Positions 18,292 through 27,192 of a stretch of DNA of 64,000 bases are shown here, piece after piece. The stretch's first letter is position 1, and each line of letters starts with the position of its first letter. Made by a program: the position numbers and the translations under genes. The notes beneath the pieces are model-generated. The model searched no databases. It was not told the DNA's origin and saw only the letters and a list, made by a program, of their open reading frames with translations. Source of the DNA: G963667915 sp965197385 (lineage in GTDB: Bacteria > Acidobacteriota > Vicinamibacteria > Vicinamibacterales > UBA823). Location: contig CBDANA010000008.1 in NCBI GenBank assembly GCA_965197385.1, forward strand, positions 62,001-126,000. The letters run 5' to 3'.

Positions 18292-18317
18292 GTCGATTCC
18301 CCTCACCTCTTGCCCCA

Positions 18318-20759
18318 TCAGCGGCTCAGCGGCTCAGCGGGCACCAGCCGTTCGGTGCGCTCAGCGACCGACTCGATCGTTGCGCGCGAATAGAATACTG
18401 GAAAATACTTCCCCTCCGCCCACAGGTCGAAGAGATCGCGGTAATGCGGGTCGTCGGGATCGCCCGACTGCCCCGGCGCGTTGGTCCCAACCGAATGGTC
18501 CCAGTTCTCGGTGTCGGCAATGATCCGGAACGAGGCGCCCGACGTTTGGTTGTCGCCGTTGCCGGTGTTGTTGAGGGTACGGCCGTAGCCGCCGCGGGCC
18601 ACGGGGCCCACGTCGAGCCTGGCTCGTGTCGCGTCGTCGACCGCCGAGCTCATCGGGTGGCGGATCAAGGCGTGCTTGTACGCCGGCTGGCCGTACCGCC
18701 ACGCGCGCATGTCCGGCCCCAATCGTGATTCGAGATCATCGATCGCCTGCTGTAAGCTGTCGGCGAGCAGCCGATCGCGGCCGGCGATCGGGTCGTCACC
18801 GAAGCGCCCGTCGGGTGCCGCCAGCCAGTTGAGGAGCTTCTTCATATTGAGCCCACCGAGCAGATCGCGGATCGACTCCGGCACCAGGAGATCCCGGGCA
18901 TTGCTCGCGAGACGCCGTTCCCACGCCACGTAGATCGCCGCGGCAATCGACTCACGGTCGAGCACGGCGTCCCACTCCAGCAGCCGACGGCGCGCCTCAC
19001 GGGCCGTGTCTCCGTCGATGCTGACACCCTCCAGAAACGGCACGAGGTTGCGCGCCAGCACCGACAGCTCGTCGTGCTGCAAGCGCATCATGTCGATGAT
19101 GGTGTGCCGCCGCCCGGACCGGAGCACCTCGTTCAGCCGGACGGCACGCAATTCGTCGCCCCACGTGTAGTGCAGCGCATCGAGGTGAGGGTAACCGTTG
19201 GGCACCATGAAGTTGTTCGCCGTGCCGAAATATCCCTCGGGCGGGTTGACGACGTGCGGCAGCGCCTGGATCGGCAGGTAGCCGTCCCACTCGTATCGAC
19301 CGTCGCCCGGCATCGGAACGAGGCCGCTCCAGTTCGGTCGGATGGGTGACACGCCGACGGCCTGATAGCCGATCGTCTTCTCTCGATCGGCCCACACCAT
19401 GTTCTCCGCCGGAATGCGGCTGTAGCTGCACGCCTCCCGGAACGCCTCCCAGGTGGTGGCCTGGTCCATTCTGAGGCTCGCCAGGTACGGGGCCGACCCG
19501 ATGTCGAGCCACGCCGCCCGCAACGCATAGGCCGTGTGATGCTCGAGATCCTCGTGCAGCACCGGGCCGTGACGCGTGTACTTGAGCGCCACCGTGACGG
19601 GCGACTCTCCCTTGACGGTAATCTCCTCCTCGATGACCCGCATGCGCTCCCAGCCGCCGAGGTACCGGTACTCCAGCGGGTCATCCGGATTCGTGTCGTA
19701 AACGTACAGGTCCTCGCTGTCTTGACCGAAGACAGTCAAGCCCCAGGCGCCGTACTCGTTGTGGCCGATGGAGACGCCAGGCAGAACCGGCTCACCACCG
19801 CCGATGACGTTCCACCCAGGTCCGACGAGGTGCACCCAGTAACGGAGCGATGGCGCCTGCTGGACGCGATGCGGATCGTTCGCCATGAACGGGAAGCCGC
19901 TCAGCGTCCGTCCGTCGCCGATCACCCAGTTGTTGCTGCCGATCGCTTCATGCTCGTCGGCCAGGTCCGCTTCGGCCGGGATCGCCGCCGCGCGCCCCTC
20001 GAAGGACGCCCGGTCGGCCCGGAACGCCGGGACGATGTCTTCGGGAACGAAGCGGATCGGCCGCTTGAAGGCTCGATAGACGGTCAGGATCTCGTCGGTC
20101 AGGAGCGTTCCGTCGATGGCCGGGTCGAGAGCAAGGTCGGGCTCTCCCGGCCTGAACCAGGACAGCTCGCGCACCTGCTCGGCCCCGACGCGCTCGACCG
20201 CCTGCCCGTACGCGACCTCGCTGGTCAGATTGGCGAGGAGCCCCTGATGCCGAGAGATCACGACTTCGGCGGTCCAATGGCCCGGCGTGATCCCGAGCAG
20301 CGCGAACTCGATCGGGAGCAACTCGGGCTGCTGCTCGCTGAGATTGATGTAGGCGTTGATCCCGCGAACGAACGCCTGGATGATGGCCTCACCGTGCGGG
20401 TGATAGTGGTTGAGCTCCTGCTGAAGATTGCCGCGAACTCGAAGAAGGCGAGTGCCGATGTCGTCTTCCAGCATCCGCCGGCCGAGGATCTCCGCAGTCG
20501 TTCCAGTCGCCTTGCGACGCCACAGCTCGAACTGAAACAGCCGGTCGCGCGCCGCGTTGAATCCCTGGGCGAAGAACAGATCGGCTTCGGTCTCGGTGTA
20601 GATATGGGCGATGCCCCACCGGTCCTTGATGATCTCCACCGGCTCGGTGAGCCCGGCCAGTTGCAGGGTTTCCGCCTGCGCCTGTGCGCGGCCGGTCGTA
20701 CCGACCAGCCCAGCAAAGACGAACACGAGACCGATGGTCACGAGACGAATGATCTTCAT
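18318..20759 (-). CDS. Penicillin acylase family protein (S45 Ntn hydrolase)
   Basis: 813 aa from ATG 20759, which has GGAG six bases upstream and opens a signal peptide (IGLVFVFAGLVGTTGRAQAQ). The alpha chain contains VEIIKDRWGIAHIYTETEAD and FFAQGFNAARDRLFQFELWR. The processing Ser is residue 275 in AIGSNNWVIGDGRT, and the beta chain has NDPHRVQQAPSLRYWVHLVG, GVSIGHNEYGAWGLT, WADREKTIGYQAVG and NTGNGDNQTSGASFR. The family cleaves amides such as beta-lactam side chains, acyl-homoserine lactones or peptides after removing an internal linker. Which amide is used here is unknown. It heads a two-gene unit with ggt. Confidence 0.9.
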   Translation of the reverse strand: MKIIRLVTIGLVFVFAGLVGTTGRAQAQAETLQLAGLTEPVEIIKDRWGIAHIYTETEADLFFAQGFNAARDRLFQFELWRRKATGTTAEILGRRMLEDDIGTRLLRVRGNLQQELNHYHPHGEAIIQAFVRGINAYINLSEQQPELLPIEFALLGITPGHWTAEVVISRHQGLLANLTSEVAYGQAVERVGAEQVRELSWFRPGEPDLALDPAIDGTLLTDEILTVYRAFKRPIRFVPEDIVPAFRADRASFEGRAAAIPAEADLADEHEAIGSNNWVIGDGRTLSGFPFMANDPHRVQQAPSLRYWVHLVGPGWNVIGGGEPVLPGVSIGHNEYGAWGLTVFGQDSEDLYVYDTNPDDPLEYRYLGGWERMRVIEEEITVKGESPVTVALKYTRHGPVLHEDLEHHTAYALRAAWLDIGSAPYLASLRMDQATTWEAFREACSYSRIPAENMVWADREKTIGYQAVGVSPIRPNWSGLVPMPGDGRYEWDGYLPIQALPHVVNPPEGYFGTANNFMVPNGYPHLDALHYTWGDELRAVRLNEVLRSGRRHTIIDMMRLQHDELSVLARNLVPFLEGVSIDGDTAREARRRLLEWDAVLDRESIAAAIYVAWERRLASNARDLLVPESIRDLLGGLNMKKLLNWLAAPDGRFGDDPIAGRDRLLADSLQQAIDDLESRLGPDMRAWRYGQPAYKHALIRHPMSSAVDDATRARLDVGPVARGGYGRTLNNTGNGDNQTSGASFRIIADTENWDHSVGTNAPGQSGDPDDPHYRDLFDLWAEGKYFPVFYSRATIESVAERTERLVPAEPLSR

Positions 20760-21111
20760 ACGTCGCTCCAGTCGACAGGTGCCGCCAGCGGCATTATACG
20801 GGGCAGCGTGCGAAGGCCGGCCCAGGAAGGATCGCTCTCGGAGTGCGTCTAGGCAGAACTTCACAACGCGATTGGCCGCCGCGGGCGCGCCACATCGTCG
20901 AGCCGGCATTCGACCCGCCCGAATCCCCGGCGGCGGAAGCGATCGCTGGACCGGCGAGCCTACCCGGCCAGGCGGACGCCAGCTCGTAGGCCGCGCTGTC
21001 GAGCGTTCTTCGTATTCGCTCTAGCGGCCCTGGACTCACCCCCCCATCCGCCACAGGGTCCGCGCTAGCAGCCCGCGGCCTCCAGAGGACGTCAATCGCC
21101 CAGACCTCATC
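20760..21111. other. Non-coding stretch upstream of the penicillin acylase gene
   Basis: About 350 bp without a convincing gene. It should hold the promoter for the penicillin acylase-ggt unit and the eroded 3' side of the Mrr remnant. Near 21064 a CTAGCAGCCCGCGG string resembles the outer end of the MITE family found later in the window, but the match is too short to call an element. Confidence 0.4.
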
Positions 21112-21586
21112 CAGGCGTTGCGCTAGTCGCTCGAATGCGGCTGGTTCGAGCTTCTTGGTGAGAATGTGGTGCAGCCTCTCACGCCACTCAGCGTCGTCGT
21201 TAGACGGATCGTCGGTCGTACTGCTCTTGGCCTACGGCTTCGTCTTTGGTCCCTCCGTCTTGTCGAGGGCCCTGACGAACTTCACAACTTCGCCCGAATC
21301 GATTTCTTCGGTAGCTTTCGCTTTCGGAGTCAGTGCCCAGACGCCACGGCTTGAGTTCTCCAGCAGTCCAAATTTCCGTAGATAGGTCCGCGCCCAGGCA
21401 AGGCGATACGCCACTTCTGACACATTGCTCTTCTCGGGGTCGTGAAGCTGTCCAAGCACCTCTTCCGGGATGCTCTCCAGTTCAGCAACCTTGTCGTAGA
21501 TTCCGTCGATCGAGCCTGACCCCCCCCAAGGCGCAAAGGGCCCGAAGCAACGGGTTCATCAGACTGTCGTATGTTGGCAGCTTCAC
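21112..21586 (-). pseudogene. Mrr-type restriction endonuclease remnant (winged-helix N-terminal domain)
   Basis: GTG 21586 has an AGGAAAA site upstream and encodes KLPTYDSLMNPLLRALCALG, then shifts frame at a run of eight C (eight G on the minus strand) at 21520-21527, where seven would keep the frame. The continuation reads GSGSIDGIYDKVAELESIPE, VLGQLHDPEKSNVSEVAYRL, AWARTYLRKFGLLENSSRGV and WALTPKAKAT, the Mrr N-terminal domain. An in-frame TAG follows KTKP, then DDAEWRERLHHILTKKLEPA and FERLAQRL, where homology ends. The nuclease domain (PD-(D/E)xK) is absent, so no modified-DNA cleavage is expected. Confidence 0.85.
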
Positions 21587-21901
21587 GATTGTATTTTCCT
21601 GACGTCTGACGTCAAACAAATGTCGGCCGAACTCGATAACCCAGTATCTGAGCGACGGCTGCGGTGTAGCGCGCCGGTCGGCCGGATTCAATTTGCCAGG
21701 AAGTGCTACTACCATCGTTGCTTGTCGTTGTATCAGCAAGGGCAGCAGGCGGGATACGCAGAACTCGACAACACGGAGGCGGGCCGCAGGTCGCGCCTGA
21801 ATACCGGTGAGTACTCAGGCCAATTTCTGACAGATTGCGACTATGATCGCCCCAGGGGCGCGGGCTGATCCGCGCTCCTCCGACCGACTCGAGGGCTCCC
21901 C
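21587..21901. other. Non-coding region before the selenoprotein gene
   Basis: About 315 bp. It contains a small direct repeat (GACGTCTGACGTC near 21602) but no gene I recognise on either strand. It probably carries the promoters of the Mrr remnant and of the AhpD-like gene. Confidence 0.4.
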
Positions 21902-22471
21902 ATGGCGTGGATCAAGACGATCGGCTACGAACACTCCGCCGGCCTGCTGCGCCTGGAATACGACAAGGCGATCAAGCGCGCCGGCAAGATCTACAACATC
22001 GTCGGCATCATGGGCCTGCGGCCGATGCAGATGAAGGCGAGCATGGATCTCTACGGCGCCATCATGCACGGCCGCGCCGCGCTCAGTCGCGCGCAGCGGG
22101 AAATGCTGGCGGTCGTCGTCTCGCAGATCAACCAGTGTCATTATTGAGTGGAAGCGCACGCCGACGACCTCCGGGCCGAGGTCGCCGAGATCGAGGACGA
22201 CGCGTTCGTGGACCGCTTCAAAGTGGACTGGCGCAGCGCCGACCTGACGTCGCTGGACGGTGCGCTCATGGCGTACGCGGAGAAGCTGACCCGCACGCCG
22301 TGGGACGTCAGACCCGAGGACCTGGACCAGCTGCGCGGGGCCGGCGCGACCGACGACCAGATCAGCGACGCGGCCCAGGTGATCGCCTACTTCAATTACA
22401 TCAATCGGGTCGCCGACGGCCTGGGCGTGGACCTCGAGCCGTCGATGCCCCCCGATCCGCGGGGCGGCTAA
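21902..22471 (+). CDS. AhpD-like peroxidase-related selenoprotein (in-frame TGA read as selenocysteine)
   Basis: 190 aa if the TGA at 22145-22147 is decoded as selenocysteine (residue 82). The sequence before it ends REMLAVVVSQINQCHY and the same frame resumes VEAHADDLRAEVAEIEDDAF and runs to a normal TAA at 22471 with AYFNYINRVADGLGVDLEPS. The AhpD / carboxymuconolactone decarboxylase-like family has the redox motif E...SxxNxCxYCxxxH; here E67, C79, H86 are kept and only the second Cys is UGA. No base is inserted or lost, and both halves are full length and unbroken. A GAGGG site lies six bases before ATG 21902. AhpD-like selenoproteins with CxxU are known in bacteria. Role: thiol/selenol-dependent peroxide or disulfide reduction in the cytoplasm. 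Confidence 0.88.
22148..22187 (+). promoter_or_regulatory. Candidate bacterial SECIS hairpin
   Basis: Just after the TGA, CGACCTC (22165-22171) pairs with GAGGTCG (22178-22184) around a six-base loop CGGGCC, and the helix can extend by two more pairs past one mismatch. The loop begins 24 nt after the TGA and has G in its second position. Published bacterial SECIS rules ask for an apical loop 16-37 nt after the UGA with a G in the first two loop positions, so both criteria are met. Confidence 0.7.
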
Positions 22472-22486
22472 CGGCCCGCAGACGCC

Positions 22487-23479
22487 TCACTCGGTCGCGT
22501 CATCACCGCCGTTAGCGTCGTCAGTGTCGTCCGGGCCGCCGCCGCCCGCCGCCGGCTCACCGCGCGCCACGACGACCGGCGTCGGCCGCTCGTTGACCTC
22601 CAGGCGAAAGATGTCGGGCCGCGAGTAGTGCCCGACGACATCGAAGTCGTACTTGCCCCGCGTCAGGTCGCCCGCGTCCAGGTCAGCGGTCAGCAGGCAC
22701 GGCCCCTCGTACTGCGGACCGGCCAGGAGCTGCCCGAACGGATTGATGATGCAGCTGCCGCCACGCGACACGATGGTCTGCGGGTCGTCGCCCTGGACCG
22801 TCGCGTAGTCGTCTGGAAAGTCCTTGCGCGTGGTGTACTGGTTCGCCGAGAGCACGAAACAGCGTCCTTCCATCGCGATGTGCCGCATGGACGCCAACCA
22901 GGTGTCGCGCTCGTCCGCCGTCGGGGCGCAGTAGATCTGGATTCCCTTGGAATACATGTGCAGCCGCATCGCCGGCATGTAGTTCTCCCAGCAGATCACC
23001 GCCCCGAGGCGGCCGAGCGGCGTGTCGAACACCGGCATGGTCGACCCGTCGCCGAATCCCCAGACCAGCCGCTCCGCCGCCGTCGGCATCAGCTTCCGGT
23101 GTTTCCCCATCAGCTGGCCGTCGGCACCGAAGAACAACACGGTGCAGTACAGCGTGCCTCCGTCCCGCTCGATGACGCCGATCACGAGATGGATACGATG
23201 CCGCTTCGCGACGGTGCCGATCCGATCCACGGCAGGACCTGGCACGTCCACGGCGCTGTTCCAGTACCGCAGAAAGTCATTCCGCCCGGCGGGCGTCCGC
23301 AGCCCGACCCGCGCGCCAAAGTCGAGCCCCTTCGGATAGCCGGAGACGAACGCTTCGGGAAACAGGACGAGCGTGGCGTCTGCGTCGGCGGCGCGAGCGG
23401 TCCAGTCGGCGACGACCTCCAGCGTCCGATCGCGATCGAAGACGATGGGGGCGGCTTGCACGACGGCGACACGGGGCAT
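22487..23479 (-). CDS. Nitrilase family carbon-nitrogen hydrolase
   Basis: 330 aa from ATG 23479 (AAGGTG site upstream). The nitrilase catalytic triad is visible: Glu42 in LVLFPEAFVSGYP, Lys129 in GKHRKLMPTAAERLVWG and Cys163 in GAVICWENYMP. The PTAAERLVWGFGDGST and ICWENYMPAMR context matches true aliphatic/aromatic nitrilases rather than amidases or beta-ureidopropionases. It would hydrolyse a nitrile to the acid and ammonia in the cytoplasm. The tail after residue 305 is a low-complexity Gly/Asp-rich extension (GGGGPDDTDD). It is divergent from the S9 peptidase; the 130-bp gap holds both promoters. Confidence 0.9.
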   Translation of the reverse strand: MPRVAVVQAAPIVFDRDRTLEVVADWTARAADADATLVLFPEAFVSGYPKGLDFGARVGLRTPAGRNDFLRYWNSAVDVPGPAVDRIGTVAKRHRIHLVIGVIERDGGTLYCTVLFFGADGQLMGKHRKLMPTAAERLVWGFGDGSTMPVFDTPLGRLGAVICWENYMPAMRLHMYSKGIQIYCAPTADERDTWLASMRHIAMEGRCFVLSANQYTTRKDFPDDYATVQGDDPQTIVSRGGSCIINPFGQLLAGPQYEGPCLLTADLDAGDLTRGKYDFDVVGHYSRPDIFRLEVNERPTPVVVARGEPAAGGGGPDDTDDANGGDDATE

Positions 23480-23610
23480 GGCGAACACCTTTCTCCGAAT
23501 GACCGAATGACCGGACGCCCGGCGACGGCTGTATCGTAGTGACCGACCACCCAGAATTGCCCATGGTAAACTCGTCTTGGTTCGGCGGAGCATTCACACG
23601 GAGGACCGCC

Positions 23611-25779
23611 ATGCGCCGTATGTTGATCGGCATCTCCATCTGCCTGTGGGCGGTCGCCGCGTGGCCGCACGACGCCCAGGCTCAGCGCCGCGGCTTGCAG
23701 CCCGAGGATTACTACCGGGAAATCGGCGTCAGCCAGACCGCCATCTCGCCGGCCGGTGACCTCACCGCGTTCACGGTCATGACCATCGACGAGGACGAGA
23801 GCACGCGGCACCGTGAGATCTGGCTGCAGCCGTTGCGGGGCGCCGGGCCAGACGGCGAGCCGTTCCGCTTCACGGATCCAACGCAGGAATCGTCGGCACC
23901 CCGGTGGTCGCCGGACGGCCGGATACTGTCGTTCCAGTCCAGCCGCGGCGACGACCCGAACACGACCTGGTTCGCCCGGGTGACGGCGCCGGGCGGCGAA
24001 GCGTATCACATCGACGGTGTTGACGGCGAGCCCGTTTGGTCACCCGACGGCGCCTGGATCGCATACGCGCCGGAGGCGGAGGCGGACGACACCGACGAGC
24101 GGCGCGGATGGATCGCGCCTGATGCGATCAGCCGAACGCTCGACGCCGAGCGGTTCGACGGACGGGTGATCACGTCGATGCGCTACAAGCGTGACGGCCG
24201 CTTGGTGATGCAGCCGCACCCGTCGATCGCCGAGAAAGCGCAGCTCTACGTCGTCGCCGCCGCTGGCGGCGAGCCGCAGCAATTGACGACCCTCGCATTC
24301 GACGTCGAGGGCATCGTCTGGTCGCCCGACTCGTCAAGGCTGTACTTCACCGGCGACGAGCTCGAGGACGACGAGCACAGCCCGGATCTGACGACCGACA
24401 TCTACCTGATCGACCGGGAAGGCGGCGAGCCGCGCCGGCTCACGTCGAACCCCGGCGCTGAGCGTTCGGTCGCCCTCTCCGCCGACGGCACCTTTCTGGC
24501 CTACCTGGCGACGGCGGCGCGGGGTAAGGAGACCGAGATTAAGATCGTCCGGCTCAACACCCGCGGTCGCTTCAGCGGTGCCGCACGGACGCTGACGAAC
24601 GACTGGCACCTGACGCCCGGCGCCCCGACCTGGACGCCCGAGGGGATGGTTCGGTTTCAGGCGGGGATCGGCGGCAGCGTGCACCTCTTCGAGGTGACGA
24701 TCCAGGGCGGCCTGGTCCGGCAGGTTACCAGCGGCGCCCGCCGCGTCCAGAACCTCACGACCTCCGACGATGGCCAGGTGATGGCCTACACCGTCACCAA
24801 CGCCGTGAGCCCAGCCGAGGCGTTCGTCGCGCGCAACGACGGCTCCGGCGAGCGGCGCCTCACGTCCTTCAACGACGCGTGGCTCGCCGACGTCGAGCTG
24901 ATGCCGGCCGAACGCCTGTCCTGGTTCGTCGAGGACGGCAGCGAGATCGAAGGCTGGGTCATCAAACCGGTGGGCTATCAGCCCGGCACCCCGTATCCCA
25001 TGGTGCTGAAGATCCACGGCGGGCCCCACAGCGCCTACGGCGACACCTTCTTCCGGACGTTCCACGTGCTGTCCAGCGCCGGGTTCTTCGTGCTGTATCC
25101 GAATCCGCGCGGCTCGACCGGCTACGGTCACACATTCACCTACGCCACACGCGGCCAGTGGGGCGAGCTCGATTCAGAGGACTACCTGGGCGGGTTAGAC
25201 GCGGCGCTGGCCAAGTATCCCGACATTGACCCGGAGCGGATCGGCGTGTCGGGCGGCAGCTACGGCGGCTTCATGACTAACTGGCTGACGGCGACGACCG
25301 ATCGATTCGCGGCGGCCGTCACGAGCCGGTCGATCGCCAACTGGGAAAGCTGGTACGGCGCGTCCGACGCGCAGGGCCTCACGGAGTACGAGTTTCTCGG
25401 CGCGCCGTGGGAGCAGCGAGAACGCTACCGCCGGCTGTCGCCGATCTCCTACGTCGAGCAGGTGACCGCGCCGACACTCATCATCCACTCCGAGAACGAC
25501 TACCGCACGCCGATCGCCGACGGCGAGCAGTGGTTCATGGCGCTCATGAAGCGTCAGGTGCCGGTCGAGCTGGTCCGCTACCCAAGATCGTCCCACGGAC
25601 TCTCGAGAACCGGCGAGCCGTGGCTGCTCGTGGACCGGCTCGAGCGGATCAGGTCGTGGTTCGCCCACTGGTTGATCGACGAGCCTGCCGCGGCGCGCAC
25701 GGATCAGTTCGGTGACGACCGGCTCTTCGACCTCGAAAAACAGGTCACACAGGACTTCTTTAGCATGGAGCCGGTCTGA
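23611..25779 (+). CDS. Exported S9-family peptidase (prolyl oligopeptidase/acylaminoacyl-peptidase type)
   Basis: 722 aa from ATG 23611, picked because GGAGG lies six bases upstream and a signal peptide (MLIGISICLWAVAAWPHDAQ) follows. The N-terminal 400 residues form a WD40/PD40-like propeller (APRWSPDGRILSFQS, EPVWSPDGAWIAYAP, VWSPDSSRLYF). The C-terminal alpha/beta-hydrolase domain has the nucleophile in GVSGGSYGGFMTNW, Asp in IHSENDYRTP and His in RSSHGLSR. It cleaves short peptides, probably in the periplasm. A second S9 peptidase lies 1.4 kb away on the opposite strand. Confidence 0.92.
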   Translation: MRRMLIGISICLWAVAAWPHDAQAQRRGLQPEDYYREIGVSQTAISPAGDLTAFTVMTIDEDESTRHREIWLQPLRGAGPDGEPFRFTDPTQESSAPRWSPDGRILSFQSSRGDDPNTTWFARVTAPGGEAYHIDGVDGEPVWSPDGAWIAYAPEAEADDTDERRGWIAPDAISRTLDAERFDGRVITSMRYKRDGRLVMQPHPSIAEKAQLYVVAAAGGEPQQLTTLAFDVEGIVWSPDSSRLYFTGDELEDDEHSPDLTTDIYLIDREGGEPRRLTSNPGAERSVALSADGTFLAYLATAARGKETEIKIVRLNTRGRFSGAARTLTNDWHLTPGAPTWTPEGMVRFQAGIGGSVHLFEVTIQGGLVRQVTSGARRVQNLTTSDDGQVMAYTVTNAVSPAEAFVARNDGSGERRLTSFNDAWLADVELMPAERLSWFVEDGSEIEGWVIKPVGYQPGTPYPMVLKIHGGPHSAYGDTFFRTFHVLSSAGFFVLYPNPRGSTGYGHTFTYATRGQWGELDSEDYLGGLDAALAKYPDIDPERIGVSGGSYGGFMTNWLTATTDRFAAAVTSRSIANWESWYGASDAQGLTEYEFLGAPWEQRERYRRLSPISYVEQVTAPTLIIHSENDYRTPIADGEQWFMALMKRQVPVELVRYPRSSHGLSRTGEPWLLVDRLERIRSWFAHWLIDEPAAARTDQFGDDRLFDLEKQVTQDFFSMEPV

Positions 25780-25813
25780 GGCCTTCGGTTTGGGCCGCAC
25801 CGAGAGCCCAGAG

Positions 25814-27168
25814 TCAGGCCCGCACGATGCCGAGCGGCGGAGAGGTCCGCCACCGGCCGCGCGTGAAGTCTGGGAACGCCTGCGGACGGCTGCCGTCGGC
25901 CACGGATCGCTCGGACAGCTCCGACACCGCGCTCAAGGCCGCCGCATCGTACACGTTCATGTCGGTCGGCAGCCCTTCGCGCAAGCACTTGATCAGTCGG
26001 TAGTCCTCCAGGAAATCCATCCCCCGTGGGCCGCGCCGCGGGAGCGCCCGCCGATCTCTTGCCAGAGCGGGTGCTCGTACTCGTCGTAGTACGTCTCGGC
26101 CGCATCCCACTGGTGCTCGGCGCTCCGCCCTTCGACGTAGACGCGGTCGGGATAGCCCTGGAAGATCCCCTTGGTCCCCTGCACGAGGTTGATCCGACTG
26201 TAGGGCCGCGGCAAATTCGTGTCGTGACTGAGGAAGATGGTGCGACCGGTGACAGTCCGGATCAGGCTGACGTTTACGTCCCCGAACGAATACGGCTCGC
26301 GGCGCTGCGGCGCGTCCGGCGGAAAGTGTGCCTCCGCGTAATCTCTGAGCCCGCGGGCGTTGCTGCTCATCGACGCCAGAAAGTCGAACCGATCGTCGCG
26401 ATTGATGTCCATGCAATTGGCGACCGGCCCCAGTCCATGCGTAGGATACAGGTTCCCGTTGCGCGCGATCGAATGCGCACGGCGCAGAGCCCCTCGTTCG
26501 CGTTTTCGAACTTCACCTCCCGCAGATCGTGCAGGTAGCCGCATTCGCCGTGCAGGATTTCTCCGAACACACCCTGGCGCACCATGTTGAACACCATCAT
26601 CCATCTCGGCGCGCCCGTAGTTCACGTTCTCCATCATCACGCAGTGTTTCTGCGTGCGCTCCGCGGTCTCGACGAGCTGCCAGCAGTCGTCGACCGTCAC
26701 GGCGGCCGGGACCTCGGTGGCGGCATGCTTGCCGTTCGTCATCGCAACCACGCAGACGGGAACGTGCCATCGCCACGGCGTTGCCGTGAACACGAGATCG
26801 AGATCTTCCTCCTGGCACATCCGCTCGAAGTCGTGCTCGCCGCGGACGTAGCCGCGCGGTCTGGGCTGCCCCGCGTCCTCGGCCCAGCCCTGCACCCGCG
26901 TTACCTTCTCCTCAACGATATCGCACACGGCGGCGAGGCGCACGCCCTCGATCCGGAGGAGGTTCCGGCAATGCGAGGAGCCCTGGAGGCCCACGCCGAC
27001 AAACCCGATTCGCACGAGGTCGATCGGTGGCGCGGCGAACGGCCGCTCCGGCGCTGGCGCCAGTCGCCGTTGCTGGCCGGCGGCGGCCGCCCGCGGATTA
27101 ACGATCGCGGCGCCGAGGCCCGCTGCACCCAGGCCGATGAACGCTCGACGATCAAACCGTGTCACCAT
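25814..27168 (-). pseudogene. Tat-exported Gfo/Idh/MocA-type oxidoreductase, three frameshifts
   Basis: The start at 27168 gives a Tat-like leader (FDRRAFIGLGAAGLGAA) and a Rossmann motif IGFVGVGLQGSSH, then DLVFTATPWRWHV and the catalytic-region GKHAATEVPA. Three frame changes follow. Near 26598-26606 a GATG duplication shifts the frame, so EMMVFNMVRQGVFGEILHGE and CGYLHDLREVKFENANEGL lie in another frame. Near 26485 a missing G restores it (NGNLYPTHGLGPVANCMDIN). At 26021-26025 a run of five C where six is expected shifts it again before MDFLEDYRLIKCLREGLPTD to the end at 25814. All conserved blocks are present in some frame, so the damage is recent or technical. Confidence 0.82.
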
Positions 27169-27192
27169 GACGTCTCCTTCTCAGTCACTTAC

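Noticed and set aside
5832..21260. Amber (TAG) recoding, suggested by in-frame TAG in the IS200 remnant, the sulfatase and the Mrr gene
   Set aside because: dinB, nfo and other intact genes end normally at TAG, and the affected genes are otherwise in decay zones or truncated.
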